Below, one piece after another: positions 1-5,794 of a DNA stretch of 16,016 nucleotides. Position 1 is the stretch's first letter; each line of letters starts with the position of its first letter. Origin of the DNA: Bacteroidales bacterium (lineage in GTDB: Bacteria; Bacteroidota; Bacteroidia; Bacteroidales; UBA3663); assembly GCA_004557315.1 (NCBI GenBank), contig SFEH01000039.1:1-16016 (forward strand). The letters are read 5' to 3'. The notes under the pieces were generated by a model, which searched no databases, was not told where the DNA came from, and saw only the letters and a list, made by a program, of their open reading frames with translations. A program made the translations under genes and the position numbers.

Positions 1-385
1 TATCCCAGGACTTGGCACCATGCGCTTCGGACTCCGCGCTACCTCAGTGGCAAACGTCAACATGGTAGGCGCTGACCTCATCACCGGACGTCGCGTGATT
101 TTCACTCCGAGCGTCGATATCAAGGACGAGCTCGCACGCACCTCTGTCAGCATCACCTGCTACGACCGCTATGGCAACATCGTGAAGCGCGTGACTTCAA
201 GCGACGATGGCAATGTGGAGGATCCAGAGAACACTGATCCAACTGACCCAACTGACCCAAACGGCAGTAGTAATCCTTCGGGTGGCTCACAGACTCCTGG
301 TGGTTCTGGTGGCACTGAAGACCCAGGAAGCGGTGGTGGCGCAACTGATGGCAGCGATAGTGCTGGCGGCTCTGAATACGAGTAA
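1..385 (+). CDS. HU-HIG family histone-like DNA-binding protein, C-terminal part (5' truncated)
   Basis: The reading frame is open from base 2 of the window (I-P-G-L-G-T-M-R-F-G-L-R) to TAA at 383-385, so the start lies outside and the Met at base 20 is internal. About 127 codons are visible. The stretch from GLGTMRFGLR through RRVIFTPSVDIKDEL to ITCYDRYGN resembles the C-terminal half of the Bacteroidetes HU-related (HU-HIG) fold, whose members are DNA-binding nucleoid proteins often found beside small membrane proteins and amidases. After KRVTSSDD comes a roughly 55-residue low-complexity tail rich in Asp, Gly, Ser, Pro and Thr, with a TDP triplet repeat coded by near-identical 9-base units. 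Such acidic tails are common in this family. The family call rests on remembered sequence patterns without the N-terminal half, so it is moderate. A 200-base repeat region separates it from the next + strand gene. Confidence 0.6.
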   Translation, partial: IPGLGTMRFGLRATSVANVNMVGADLITGRRVIFTPSVDIKDELARTSVSITCYDRYGNIVKRVTSSDDGNVEDPENTDPTDPTDPNGSSNPSGGSQTPGGSGGTEDPGSGGGATDGSDSAGGSEYE

Positions 386-390
386 ACTAT

Positions 391-446
391 GTTATAAGGT
401 TATAAGGTTATAAGGTTATAAGGTTATAAGGTTTTAAGGTTATAAG
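391..446. repeat. 8-bp tandem array, left arm (GTTATAAG x7)
   Basis: Seven contiguous 8-bp units of GTTATAAG start 5 bases after the HU-HIG stop codon. The sixth unit (431-438) reads GTTTTAAG and the others are identical. The unit read on the other strand is AACCTTAT, the same sequence class as the units of the arrays at 467-522 and 554-585, so this array is inverted relative to them. Units abut without spacers. Confidence 0.95.
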
Positions 447-466
447 GTAGCTCCGCGCTGACAAAG
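447..466. repeat. 20-bp core, copy 1, between the inverted arrays
   Basis: GTAGCTCCGCGCTGACAAAG sits exactly between the two seven-unit arrays. It recurs at 534-553 with one change (A to T at its fifteenth base). It contains AGC...GCT, which could form a tiny hairpin. It is GC-rich in an otherwise A/T-rich spacer, and its role is unknown. Confidence 0.9.
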
Positions 467-522
467 AACCTCAAAACCTCAAAACCTCAAAACCTCAAAA
501 CCTCAAAACCTTAAAACCTTAT
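467..522. repeat. 8-bp tandem array, right arm (AACCTCAA x7)
   Basis: Seven contiguous 8-bp units: five of AACCTCAA, then AACCTTAA (507-514) and AACCTTAT (515-522). The last unit is an exact reverse complement of a rotation of the left-arm unit. The AACCTCAA units match it at six of eight positions. Left arm, core and right arm (56, 20 and 56 bases) form a symmetric, imperfect inverted repeat. Confidence 0.95.
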
Positions 523-533
523 GATGTTGTAAA

Positions 534-553
534 GTAGCTCCGCGCTGTCAAAG
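534..553. repeat. 20-bp core, copy 2
   Basis: GTAGCTCCGCGCTGTCAAAG matches the core at 447-466 at 19 of 20 bases. It is again followed directly by AACCTCAA units, but it has no GTTATAAG array on its left. That side holds GATGTTGTAAA (523-533), so this copy looks like a partial duplicate of the first element. Confidence 0.9.
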
Positions 554-585
554 AACCTCAAAACCTCATAACCTTAAAACCTAAT
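554..585. repeat. 8-bp tandem array, third block (4 degenerate units)
   Basis: Four 8-bp units, AACCTCAA, AACCTCAT, AACCTTAA and AACCTAAT, end at the base before the ATG of the membrane microprotein at 586. The array therefore forms the immediate upstream leader of that gene, and a change in copy number would alter the leader without changing the protein. Confidence 0.85.
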
Positions 586-786
586 ATGAAACAGAAGCTT
601 GCACTCGCCTCGTGGGTCATAGCCGTAATCCTGTCTGTCGTGGCCTTGCTGCTACCGCCCATGGGAGTCATTGACCATTCGGTCATAATCCTCGTCGCTC
701 AGTTCCTTCTTCTCTGTGCCACTTTCCTCGGTGTCGATAGCTATGTCAACATGATCAAGTCGCACATGAACGAGAAGAAATCCTAA
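586..786 (+). CDS. Small two-helix membrane protein of unknown function (66 aa)
   Basis: ATG at 586 directly follows the third 8-bp array, and TAA ends the frame 12 bases before the terminator stem. The protein is 66 residues with two predicted hydrophobic helices, about residues 6-25 and 31-50, joined by a short PPMGVIDHS turn. The N-terminus is lysine-bearing and the tail is charged (KSHMNEKKS), giving a hairpin topology with both ends probably cytoplasmic. Holins and small membrane proteins beside HU-HIG genes can look like this, but no diagnostic motif is present and no amidase gene follows, so a holin role is only a possibility. It is probably real because frame, hydrophobic pattern and terminator spacing agree. 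No ribosome binding site or clear promoter is visible in the repeat-filled leader. Confidence 0.6.
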   Translation: MKQKLALASWVIAVILSVVALLLPPMGVIDHSVIILVAQFLLLCATFLGVDSYVNMIKSHMNEKKS

Positions 787-798
787 AAAAAAACGAAA

Positions 799-831
799 CC
801 AGCTGTCTTTGCAATATGCAAGGGCAGCTGG
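799..831. terminator. Bidirectional intrinsic terminator
   Basis: CCAGCTGTCTTTGCA pairs with TGCAAGGGCAGCTGG over 15 positions (two G-T pairs) around a 3-base ATA loop. On the - strand the stem is followed by TTTCG and a run of nine T residues, a strong signal for transcripts reading out of lemA. On the + strand the tail CTGTTTGT is weaker. It lies between two converging genes, so it probably serves both. Confidence 0.85.
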
Positions 832-843
832 CTGTTTGTATAG

Positions 844-875
844 AAAAGAGTGTAATATCAAAAGAGTGTAATATC
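844..875. repeat. Perfect 16-bp tandem duplication
   Basis: AAAAGAGTGTAATATC occurs twice in direct succession (844-859 and 860-875), between the terminator and the lemA stop codon. It lies in the 3' untranslated part of the lemA message. The perfect identity points to a recent slippage or duplication event. Confidence 0.95.
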
Positions 876-887
876 AAGCAGATATAA

Positions 888-1469
888 TTAGAACTCAACC
901 TTCGGAGCCTTCTCAGCGCCTGCTTCAGCCTTGAACTCTGCACGACGCTCGAAGCCAAACATACCTGCGATAAGGTTGCCTGGGAAGCTGCGAACAGCCA
1001 CGTTGTAGTCCTTCACCTCCTTGTTGTATTCGGTGCGGGCAGTGTTGATACGGTTTTCAGTACCTTCAAGCTGAGCCTGAAGTTCGGTGAACTGCTCACT
1101 TGCCTTGAGTTCTGGATAGTTCTCCGAAACGGCAAGCAGGCGAGCCAGTGCGCTTGAAACCTGAGCCTGTGCCTCCTGGAACTTCTGCATGTTCTCTTCG
1201 TTGAGATCCTCGACATTGAGCGAGACTTGTGTTGCCTTGGCGCGAGCGTCGGTTACTGCCTCGAAAGTGCTCTTTTCATGTTCGGCATAACCCTTGACTG
1301 TGGCAACGAGATTAGGGATAAGGTCAGCACGACGCTGGTACTGTGCCTCAACGTTTGCCCAAGCCTTTGATACTGTCTCGTCAGCATTCACCATTCCATT
1401 GTACTTTGAGATTCCCCATACAGCCAATACTGCTATGACTGCGATGATAATCAGATTACTTCTTTTCAT
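888..1469 (-). CDS. lemA: LemA family membrane protein
   Basis: This 193-residue protein has an N-terminal hydrophobic helix (about residues 5-20, LIIIAVIAVLAVWGI) followed by a long helical domain outside the membrane. The LemA signature is clear: VEAQYQRRADLIPNLVATVK at about 41-60, then AEHE, and later ENYPELKAS, NRINTARTEYN and a short SFPGNLIAGMFGF segment. Length is typical for the family. LemA proteins are widespread, with a poorly understood envelope role, and are often encoded next to TPM-domain (YgcG-like) proteins, as here. It is the last gene of the candidate topA unit, with its stop 56 bases from a strong terminator. The 142-base gap to the TPM gene contains inverted repeats and tandem 10-bp repeats ending five bases before the ATG, so its expression may be set separately from the genes upstream. 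No clear Bacteroidetes promoter box was found in that gap. Confidence 0.95.
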   Translation of the reverse strand: MKRSNLIIIAVIAVLAVWGISKYNGMVNADETVSKAWANVEAQYQRRADLIPNLVATVKGYAEHEKSTFEAVTDARAKATQVSLNVEDLNEENMQKFQEAQAQVSSALARLLAVSENYPELKASEQFTELQAQLEGTENRINTARTEYNKEVKDYNVAVRSFPGNLIAGMFGFERRAEFKAEAGAEKAPKVEF

Positions 1470-1473
1470 TGTG

Positions 1474-1500
1474 ATAGTTGTTTATAGTTGTTTATAGTTG
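1474..1500 (-). repeat. 10-bp tandem repeat in the lemA leader
   Basis: On the + strand ATAGTTGTTT occurs at 1474-1483 and 1484-1493, and ATAGTTG continues to 1500, about 2.7 copies. In message sense it reads CAACTATAAACAACTATAAACAACTAT and ends five bases before the lemA ATG. This is where a Bacteroidetes ribosome loads on an A-rich, Shine-Dalgarno-free leader, so copy number could influence translation. That effect is inference. Confidence 0.85.
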
Positions 1501-1517
1501 CATTGTCGATTCCTTTT

Positions 1518-1576
1518 GGGAAGATAAAGCAAGAGATATTATCTTAGACAAAAAATTCATTTGTCTTTATCTTCCC
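1518..1576 (-). other. Structured TPM-lemA intergenic element (inverted repeats)
   Basis: GGGAAGATAAAG at 1518-1529 is a perfect 12-bp inverted match to CTTTATCTTCCC at 1565-1576. Inside it, AGACAAA (1546-1552) pairs with TTTGTCT (1560-1566) around a 7-base loop. The two stems overlap by two bases, so they partly compete. No clean U-run follows the outer stem in the direction of transcription. It is therefore more like a processing, stability or partial attenuation element than a full terminator. Confidence 0.45.
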
Positions 1577-1612
1577 TTATCTTCTTTAACTTCTTTATCT
1601 TCTTAAACAAAA

Positions 1613-2521
1613 TCAGAACCTTCCGCTTGAGCCACCGCCAAACGAATGTCCGCCGCCAAAGCCTCCGAACGAGCCCATGCTTCGACCCCCGCCCATGCGA
1701 GGCATACCTCCTCCGAATCCGCCTCCTGAGCCATTGAAGTCGTTGTTGATGAAATGAGTGTGCTGGCGGATCTCGACATTGCCACAGGCAGAACATACCC
1801 AAGTCTCGGTATATCTGACGGTGCGGGCATTTAGATTCTGTGTCTCGGTCTTGACCTTCTTCATCTTGTGCTTGCCACACTTCTTGCATTTCTTCTTGCG
1901 ACGTTCGATATAGAGCAGGAGTGCGATCACAAGAACTGCGGGTCCGAAGATGCCTGCAATAGCCCAAAGCCACTCATAAGGGTCTTCGCCATCTTCAGTG
2001 CCATAGGCCTCGCGGAGTGTTTCATCGCCTTCGACATATTGGGCCACGGTCACCACAGTATTGAGCATCGCACTGTTCCAGTCTCCCTCCTTGAGCCGAG
2101 GCACCATCACGCGGTTCTGGATGCGACGGCAGATAGCATCGGGCAATGTGCCTTCGAGTCCTTCGCCTGTGATCAGGCTATACGACCGGTCGTCGGTGGC
2201 TAAGGTCAAGACGAAACCTGTACTGCTTTTGCCACCTATGCCATATTTGTTGAAGACATCGAGTGTGAACTGAAACGGATCGTCGCCTTCGATGTTGGTG
2301 ATGGCGATTATGAGAGCCTGAACACCGGTGGTTTTTTCAAGTCTGAGCAATACGGAGTCGATGGCAGAAATGGTCGCACGGTTGAGGATGCCATCGGGAT
2401 TGATGACACGCGAATAGGTGATTGCCACACGATCGACAGGCAGGTTGTCGGGGTTATAGACCTTCGCATGAGCTACAAGCGAAAAGGTCAGAAAAAATAA
2501 AGTAATAATCCTATTTATCAT
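1613..2521 (-). CDS. TPM-domain membrane protein with zinc ribbon and Gly-rich tail
   Basis: The ATG at 2521 gives 302 residues beginning MINRIITLFFLTFSLVAHAK, a convincing signal peptide cleaved after about A19. A longer frame to 2602 would need a TTG start, overlap the upstream gene and hide the signal. Residues about 25-170 match the TPM (DUF477, YgcG-like) fold, including GDDPFQFTLDVFNKYGIG, LTLATDDRSYSLITGEGLEG and RLKEGDWNSAM. A membrane helix follows (about 184-204), then ERRKKK, which suggests the rest is cytoplasmic. Cys212/Cys215 and Cys243/Cys246 form two CxxC pairs, a zinc-ribbon pattern. The C-terminus (about 264-302) is rich in Gly, Ser and Phe and ends GGGSSGRF, close to the GGGxSG ending usual in these proteins. 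TPM domains have been linked to protein quality control (photosystem II repair in plants), but the bacterial role is unclear. Partnership with LemA downstream is a recurring association. The gene lies 8 bases after the second CHR gene. Confidence 0.88.
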   Translation of the reverse strand: MINRIITLFFLTFSLVAHAKVYNPDNLPVDRVAITYSRVINPDGILNRATISAIDSVLLRLEKTTGVQALIIAITNIEGDDPFQFTLDVFNKYGIGGKSSTGFVLTLATDDRSYSLITGEGLEGTLPDAICRRIQNRVMVPRLKEGDWNSAMLNTVVTVAQYVEGDETLREAYGTEDGEDPYEWLWAIAGIFGPAVLVIALLLYIERRKKKCKKCGKHKMKKVKTETQNLNARTVRYTETWVCSACGNVEIRQHTHFINNDFNGSGGGFGGGMPRMGGGRSMGSFGGFGGGHSFGGGSSGRF

Positions 2522-2529
2522 ATTGATAA

Positions 2530-3153
2530 TTATATGCCAATGAATCCATAAAGAACCAATCCAACGACTCCACAGCCGATGATGGAGTAGATTGGGTTCC
2601 AATGATATTTCTTCGAACCTACGAAGACCACAAGTGCGATGATGACGCTGATGACGAACTGCAGTGTCGATTGGCTGTAGTCACCGAAGTTGGCAGTGGT
2701 CATAAGGCTGAGTACAGCAGAGGCTAGCAAGCCAATGATGGCTGGTCGGAGAGTGGCGAAGATACTCTTCTGCACTATCGAGTTCTTATACTTGAGGATG
2801 AGCTTGCTGACAAGGATCATCACCATGAAAGGCAGCCACAGGACGCCAAGGGTGGCAAGTGCCGAACCGATGATGGCCATCAGCTGCAGCAGGTGAGGAG
2901 AGTCGGCAAACATCACCTGCATCCCAGCATCGTTCATCACGGCAGTATAGCCCACATAGGTTGCACAGTTGATGCCGATAGGACCAGGGGTCATCTGCGA
3001 GATTGCGACAATATCTGTAAACTCTGTTTCGGTCATCCACTGACGGTCGGCCACCACTTCTGCCTGTATGAACGACAGCATGGCATAGCCGCCACCGAAG
3101 TTGAACAAGCCGATATGGGAAAAGACCAGAAACAGTTTAAGTAATATGCTCAT
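2530..3153 (-). CDS. Chromate transporter family protein, short-chain CHR, second half
   Basis: ATG at 3153 gives 207 residues and overlaps the stop of the preceding CHR gene by 4 bases (ATGA), a sign of translational coupling. The CHR signatures are present near the N-terminus: GLFNFGGGYAMLSFIQAE (about 15-32) and AISQMTPGPIGINCATYVGY (about 50-69), followed by several hydrophobic helices to the end. Short CHR proteins are half-size members of the chromate ion transporter family. They usually come as adjacent pairs thought to act together as one permease in the inner membrane. Known full-length members export chromate in exchange for or driven by ions. The natural substrate in gut-type anaerobes is unknown, so chromate is a family label and not a finding. 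An upstream GTG-initiated extension to 3381 runs through the neighbouring gene and was discarded. Confidence 0.9.
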   Translation of the reverse strand: MSILLKLFLVFSHIGLFNFGGGYAMLSFIQAEVVADRQWMTETEFTDIVAISQMTPGPIGINCATYVGYTAVMNDAGMQVMFADSPHLLQLMAIIGSALATLGVLWLPFMVMILVSKLILKYKNSIVQKSIFATLRPAIIGLLASAVLSLMTTANFGDYSQSTLQFVISVIIALVVFVGSKKYHWNPIYSIIGCGVVGLVLYGFIGI

Positions 3154-3701
3154 TTTTCTCTTTCTCTTTGTAAGTATTTGCCATAGACATATCCGCCAAG
3201 ACCAGCTCCAAAGATGATCCATACAGGCGAGAGTCCGAGTGCCCAGATAAGGATGGTGCTGACCACAGGGATCCACATGTTGCTCATCTTCAGCTTTGCC
3301 GACTTTGCCATTGAGAACACTGGCATGGCAATGAGGGCGACAACGGCAGGACGGATTCCCTTGAAGATGGCTTCGACCCACACATTGTCCTTGAATGCAC
3401 TGAAGAAGACGGCAATCAGCAGGATGATGACAAACGAAGGAAGGATATTGCCGAGGGCACTGATGATGGCACCCTTCAGACCAGAGACCTTATAGCCGAT
3501 ATGACTTGCCATATCGACAGCAAAGATGCCTGGAGTGGCCTGACTCACCGCAAGGATGTCGAGAAACTCTTCCTTCGTCAGCCATTTGTTCTTTGTCACT
3601 ATTTCTGACTCCATGATTGGCACCATGGCCATGCCGCCTCCGATGGTGAATCCGCCAATCTTGATGAAAGTCAGAAATAGTCGTTTGTTGATATCGTTCA
3701 T
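3150..3701 (-). CDS. Chromate transporter family protein, short-chain CHR, first half
   Basis: This 183-residue inner-membrane protein carries the CHR motif twice-glycine signature IKIGGFTIGGGMAMVPIMES (about 13-32) and AVSQATPGIFAVDMASHIGY (about 51-70), then repeated hydrophobic helices. It ends with a basic YLQREREK tail. Its ATG at 3701 directly abuts the metG stop codon (TAAATG), and its TGA overlaps the ATG of the second CHR gene. The pair differs in sequence at the same motif positions (TPGIF against TPGPI), consistent with two unequal halves of one transporter. The substrate cannot be read from the sequence. Its place behind metG suggests constitutive co-expression with housekeeping genes and argues against metal-induced expression. 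Confidence 0.9.
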   Translation of the reverse strand: MNDINKRLFLTFIKIGGFTIGGGMAMVPIMESEIVTKNKWLTKEEFLDILAVSQATPGIFAVDMASHIGYKVSGLKGAIISALGNILPSFVIILLIAVFFSAFKDNVWVEAIFKGIRPAVVALIAMPVFSMAKSAKLKMSNMWIPVVSTILIWALGLSPVWIIFGAGLGGYVYGKYLQREREK

Positions 3702-5783
3702 TTACTTAACTTGTGAACCTGGCTTGACAGGATGCTCGACAGTTGTGACACTGATCGAACCGTCGAAGTTCTCGGCCGAAAGTATCATGCCCTGGCTCTC
3801 GATGCCCTTCATGACACGAGGAGCGAGGTTGGCGATGAAGAGCACCTGCTTGCCGATGAGATCCTCTGGGTTGTACCAAGCCTGAATGCCTGAGAGAATA
3901 GTGCGAGGTGTGCCACTGCCATCGTCGAGAGTGAACTTGAGGAGCTTGTCGCTCTTCTTCACCTTCTCGCATGCTGTGACTGTAGCTGTACGGATGTCGA
4001 GCTTTGCGAAGTCATCGATGGTGCAGAGTTCGCCCACTGGCTTTGCCTTATAGTTCTTCTCAGCCTCCTCGAGTGCTATCTTGTCGTTCTCAGCCTTGAT
4101 TCGCTCCAGACGGTCGAGCTGCTTCTGGATCACGTCATCTTCGATCTTCTCGAAGAGCAGGACAGATTCGCCCAGTTGATGACCTTCGGCAAGAAGGTCG
4201 GTACGTCCGAGGTTGTCCCATTCGAACGACTCCATGCCGAGCATTGTGCGGAGCTTGGCAGCACTGAAAGGCAGGAACGGCTCGAAAGCGATTGCGAGGT
4301 TGGCAGAGATCTGGAGTGCGAGGTTGAGTATGGTAGCCACACGACCCTCATCGGTCTTGAAGAGCTTCCAAGGTTCGGTCTCGGCAAGATACTTGTTACC
4401 GATGCGTGCCAGCTCCATGGCCTGCTTCTGTGCGTCACGGAACTTGAAGTTGTCGAGCAATGACTCAACATCCTCCTTGACGGTCTTGAACTCATCGAGA
4501 GTTGACTTGTCGTAGTCGGTCAGTTCGCCACAGGCTGGCACCTTACCGCCGAAGTACTTCTCGGTGAGCTTCATCGCACGGTTGATGAAGTTGCCGAAGA
4601 TAGCTACGAGCTCGTTGTTGTTGCGTGCCTGATAGTCCTTCCACGTGAAGTCGTTGTCCTTGGTTTCAGGAGCATTGGCAGTGAGCACATATCGGAGCAC
4701 ATCCTGCTTTCCAGGCATGTCCTCGAGATACTCGTTGAGCCATACTGCCCAGTTGCGCGAAGTTGAGATCTTGTCGCCTTCGAGGTTGAGGAACTCGTTA
4801 GAAGGCACGTTGTCAGGTAGGATATAGTCGCCATGAGCCTTGAGCATTGCAGGGAAGACGATGCAGTGGAAGACGATATTGTCCTTGCCGATGAAATGGA
4901 TCATGCGGGTGTCGTCGTCCTGCCACCACTTCTGCCATGTGCCATATTGCTCAGGGTTGGCATCGCAAAGCTCCTTGGTGTTGGAGATATAGCCGATAGG
5001 AGCATCGAACCACACATAGAGCACCTTGCCTTCAGCACCTTCGACAGGCACAGGTATGCCCCAGTCGAGGTCGCGAGTCACGGCACGAGGCTTCAAGCCG
5101 CCATCGAGCCAGCTCTTGCATTGGCCATAGACATTCGAACGCCACTCCTTGTGGTCGTCGAGGATCCACTTGCGAAGCCACTCCTCATGCTGGTCAAGAG
5201 GGAGATACCAGTGCTTGGTGCTCTTCTTGACAAGAGGGTTGCCGTTGACGGCATTGTATGGGTTGATGAGCTCATCGGGCGAGAGTGTTGCGCCACACTT
5301 CTCACACTGGTCGCCATAAGCACCGAGTGCATGGCAGCGGGGACATTCGCCACGGATGTTGCGGTCGGTAAGGAACTCGTGGGTCTCTTCGTCGTAGAAC
5401 TGTTCGGAAGTCTGCTCAACGAACTTGCCTTCATCATAGAGCTTGCGGAAGAAGTCGCTGGCAAACTTGTGGTGAATCTTGCTTGTGGTGCGGCTGTAGA
5501 TGTCGAACGAGATGCCGAACTTCTCGAACGAGTCCTTGATGAGATAGTGGTAGCGATCGACCACATCCTGAACGGTAATGCCTTCCTTGCGGGCGCGGAT
5601 AGTCACTGGAACACCATGTTCGTCGGATCCGCCAATGAAGAGAACCTCCTGCTTCTTGAGGCGAAGATAGCGCACATAGATATCTGCTGGCACATATACA
5701 CCTGCCAAGTGTCCGATATGTACAGGACCATTGGCATAGGGCAGTGCTGATGTAACGAGAGTACGTTTAAACTGTTTGTCCAT
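3702..5783 (-). CDS. metG: Methionyl-tRNA synthetase with C-terminal tRNA-binding domain
   Basis: This cytoplasmic enzyme charges tRNA-Met with methionine using ATP. The 693-residue protein has the class I HIGH motif (HIGH, residues 22-25), the GGSDEHG segment (51-57) and a zinc knuckle with Cys147, Cys150, Cys160 and Cys163. The second ATP motif appears as KISTS (338-342), where many synthetases have KMSKS. The context GDKISTSRNW fits this subfamily, so it is a variant and not damage. The anticodon-binding helical domain follows (about 370-545). A charged linker then leads to an OB-fold tRNA-binding domain (about 590-693, from DFAKLDIRTATV), the Trbp111-like dimerising module seen in longer synthetases. 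Length is full for this architecture. The start at 5783 lies 11 bases after the GH3 stop in an A/T-rich context. The next gene begins at the base following its stop. Confidence 0.97.
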   Translation of the reverse strand: MDKQFKRTLVTSALPYANGPVHIGHLAGVYVPADIYVRYLRLKKQEVLFIGGSDEHGVPVTIRARKEGITVQDVVDRYHYLIKDSFEKFGISFDIYSRTTSKIHHKFASDFFRKLYDEGKFVEQTSEQFYDEETHEFLTDRNIRGECPRCHALGAYGDQCEKCGATLSPDELINPYNAVNGNPLVKKSTKHWYLPLDQHEEWLRKWILDDHKEWRSNVYGQCKSWLDGGLKPRAVTRDLDWGIPVPVEGAEGKVLYVWFDAPIGYISNTKELCDANPEQYGTWQKWWQDDDTRMIHFIGKDNIVFHCIVFPAMLKAHGDYILPDNVPSNEFLNLEGDKISTSRNWAVWLNEYLEDMPGKQDVLRYVLTANAPETKDNDFTWKDYQARNNNELVAIFGNFINRAMKLTEKYFGGKVPACGELTDYDKSTLDEFKTVKEDVESLLDNFKFRDAQKQAMELARIGNKYLAETEPWKLFKTDEGRVATILNLALQISANLAIAFEPFLPFSAAKLRTMLGMESFEWDNLGRTDLLAEGHQLGESVLLFEKIEDDVIQKQLDRLERIKAENDKIALEEAEKNYKAKPVGELCTIDDFAKLDIRTATVTACEKVKKSDKLLKFTLDDGSGTPRTILSGIQAWYNPEDLIGKQVLFIANLAPRVMKGIESQGMILSAENFDGSISVTTVEHPVKPGSQVK

Positions 5784-5794
5784 ATAATTTTATG

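Noticed and set aside
338..522. Phase-variable coding repeat continuing the HU-HIG frame
   Set aside because: The HU-HIG frame stops at 383-385 before the array. The GTTATAAG units contain TAA, which falls in every frame because the 8-bp period shifts it.
391..585. CRISPR array
   Set aside because: The 8-bp units abut with no unique spacers, are far too short, and no cas genes are near.
1557..1973. A 138-codon open frame on the - strand overlapping the TPM gene end
   Set aside because: It is out of frame within the zinc ribbon and Gly-rich coding region, whose true frame shows Cys pairs and the typical GGGSSG ending. The shadow is Arg/Cys/His-rich nonsense.
2522..2602. Longer N-terminus for the TPM protein
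   Set aside because: It needs a TTG start, overlaps the CHR gene and would bury a clear signal peptide that starts at 2521.
3154..3381. Longer N-terminus for the second CHR protein
   Set aside because: It starts at GTG inside the first CHR gene in another frame. The 4-base ATGA overlap and the family N-terminus fix the start at 3153.
5040..5050. Damaged metG because the second ATP motif is KISTS and not KMSKS
   Set aside because: The surrounding context is intact and the change is a tolerated variant of this loop. The rest of the 693-residue protein is uninterrupted.
4833..5750. A 305-codon open frame on the + strand
   Set aside because: It lies wholly antisense inside metG, which has all synthetase motifs. 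The open frame follows from the codon use of metG, and its translation has no recognisable domain.
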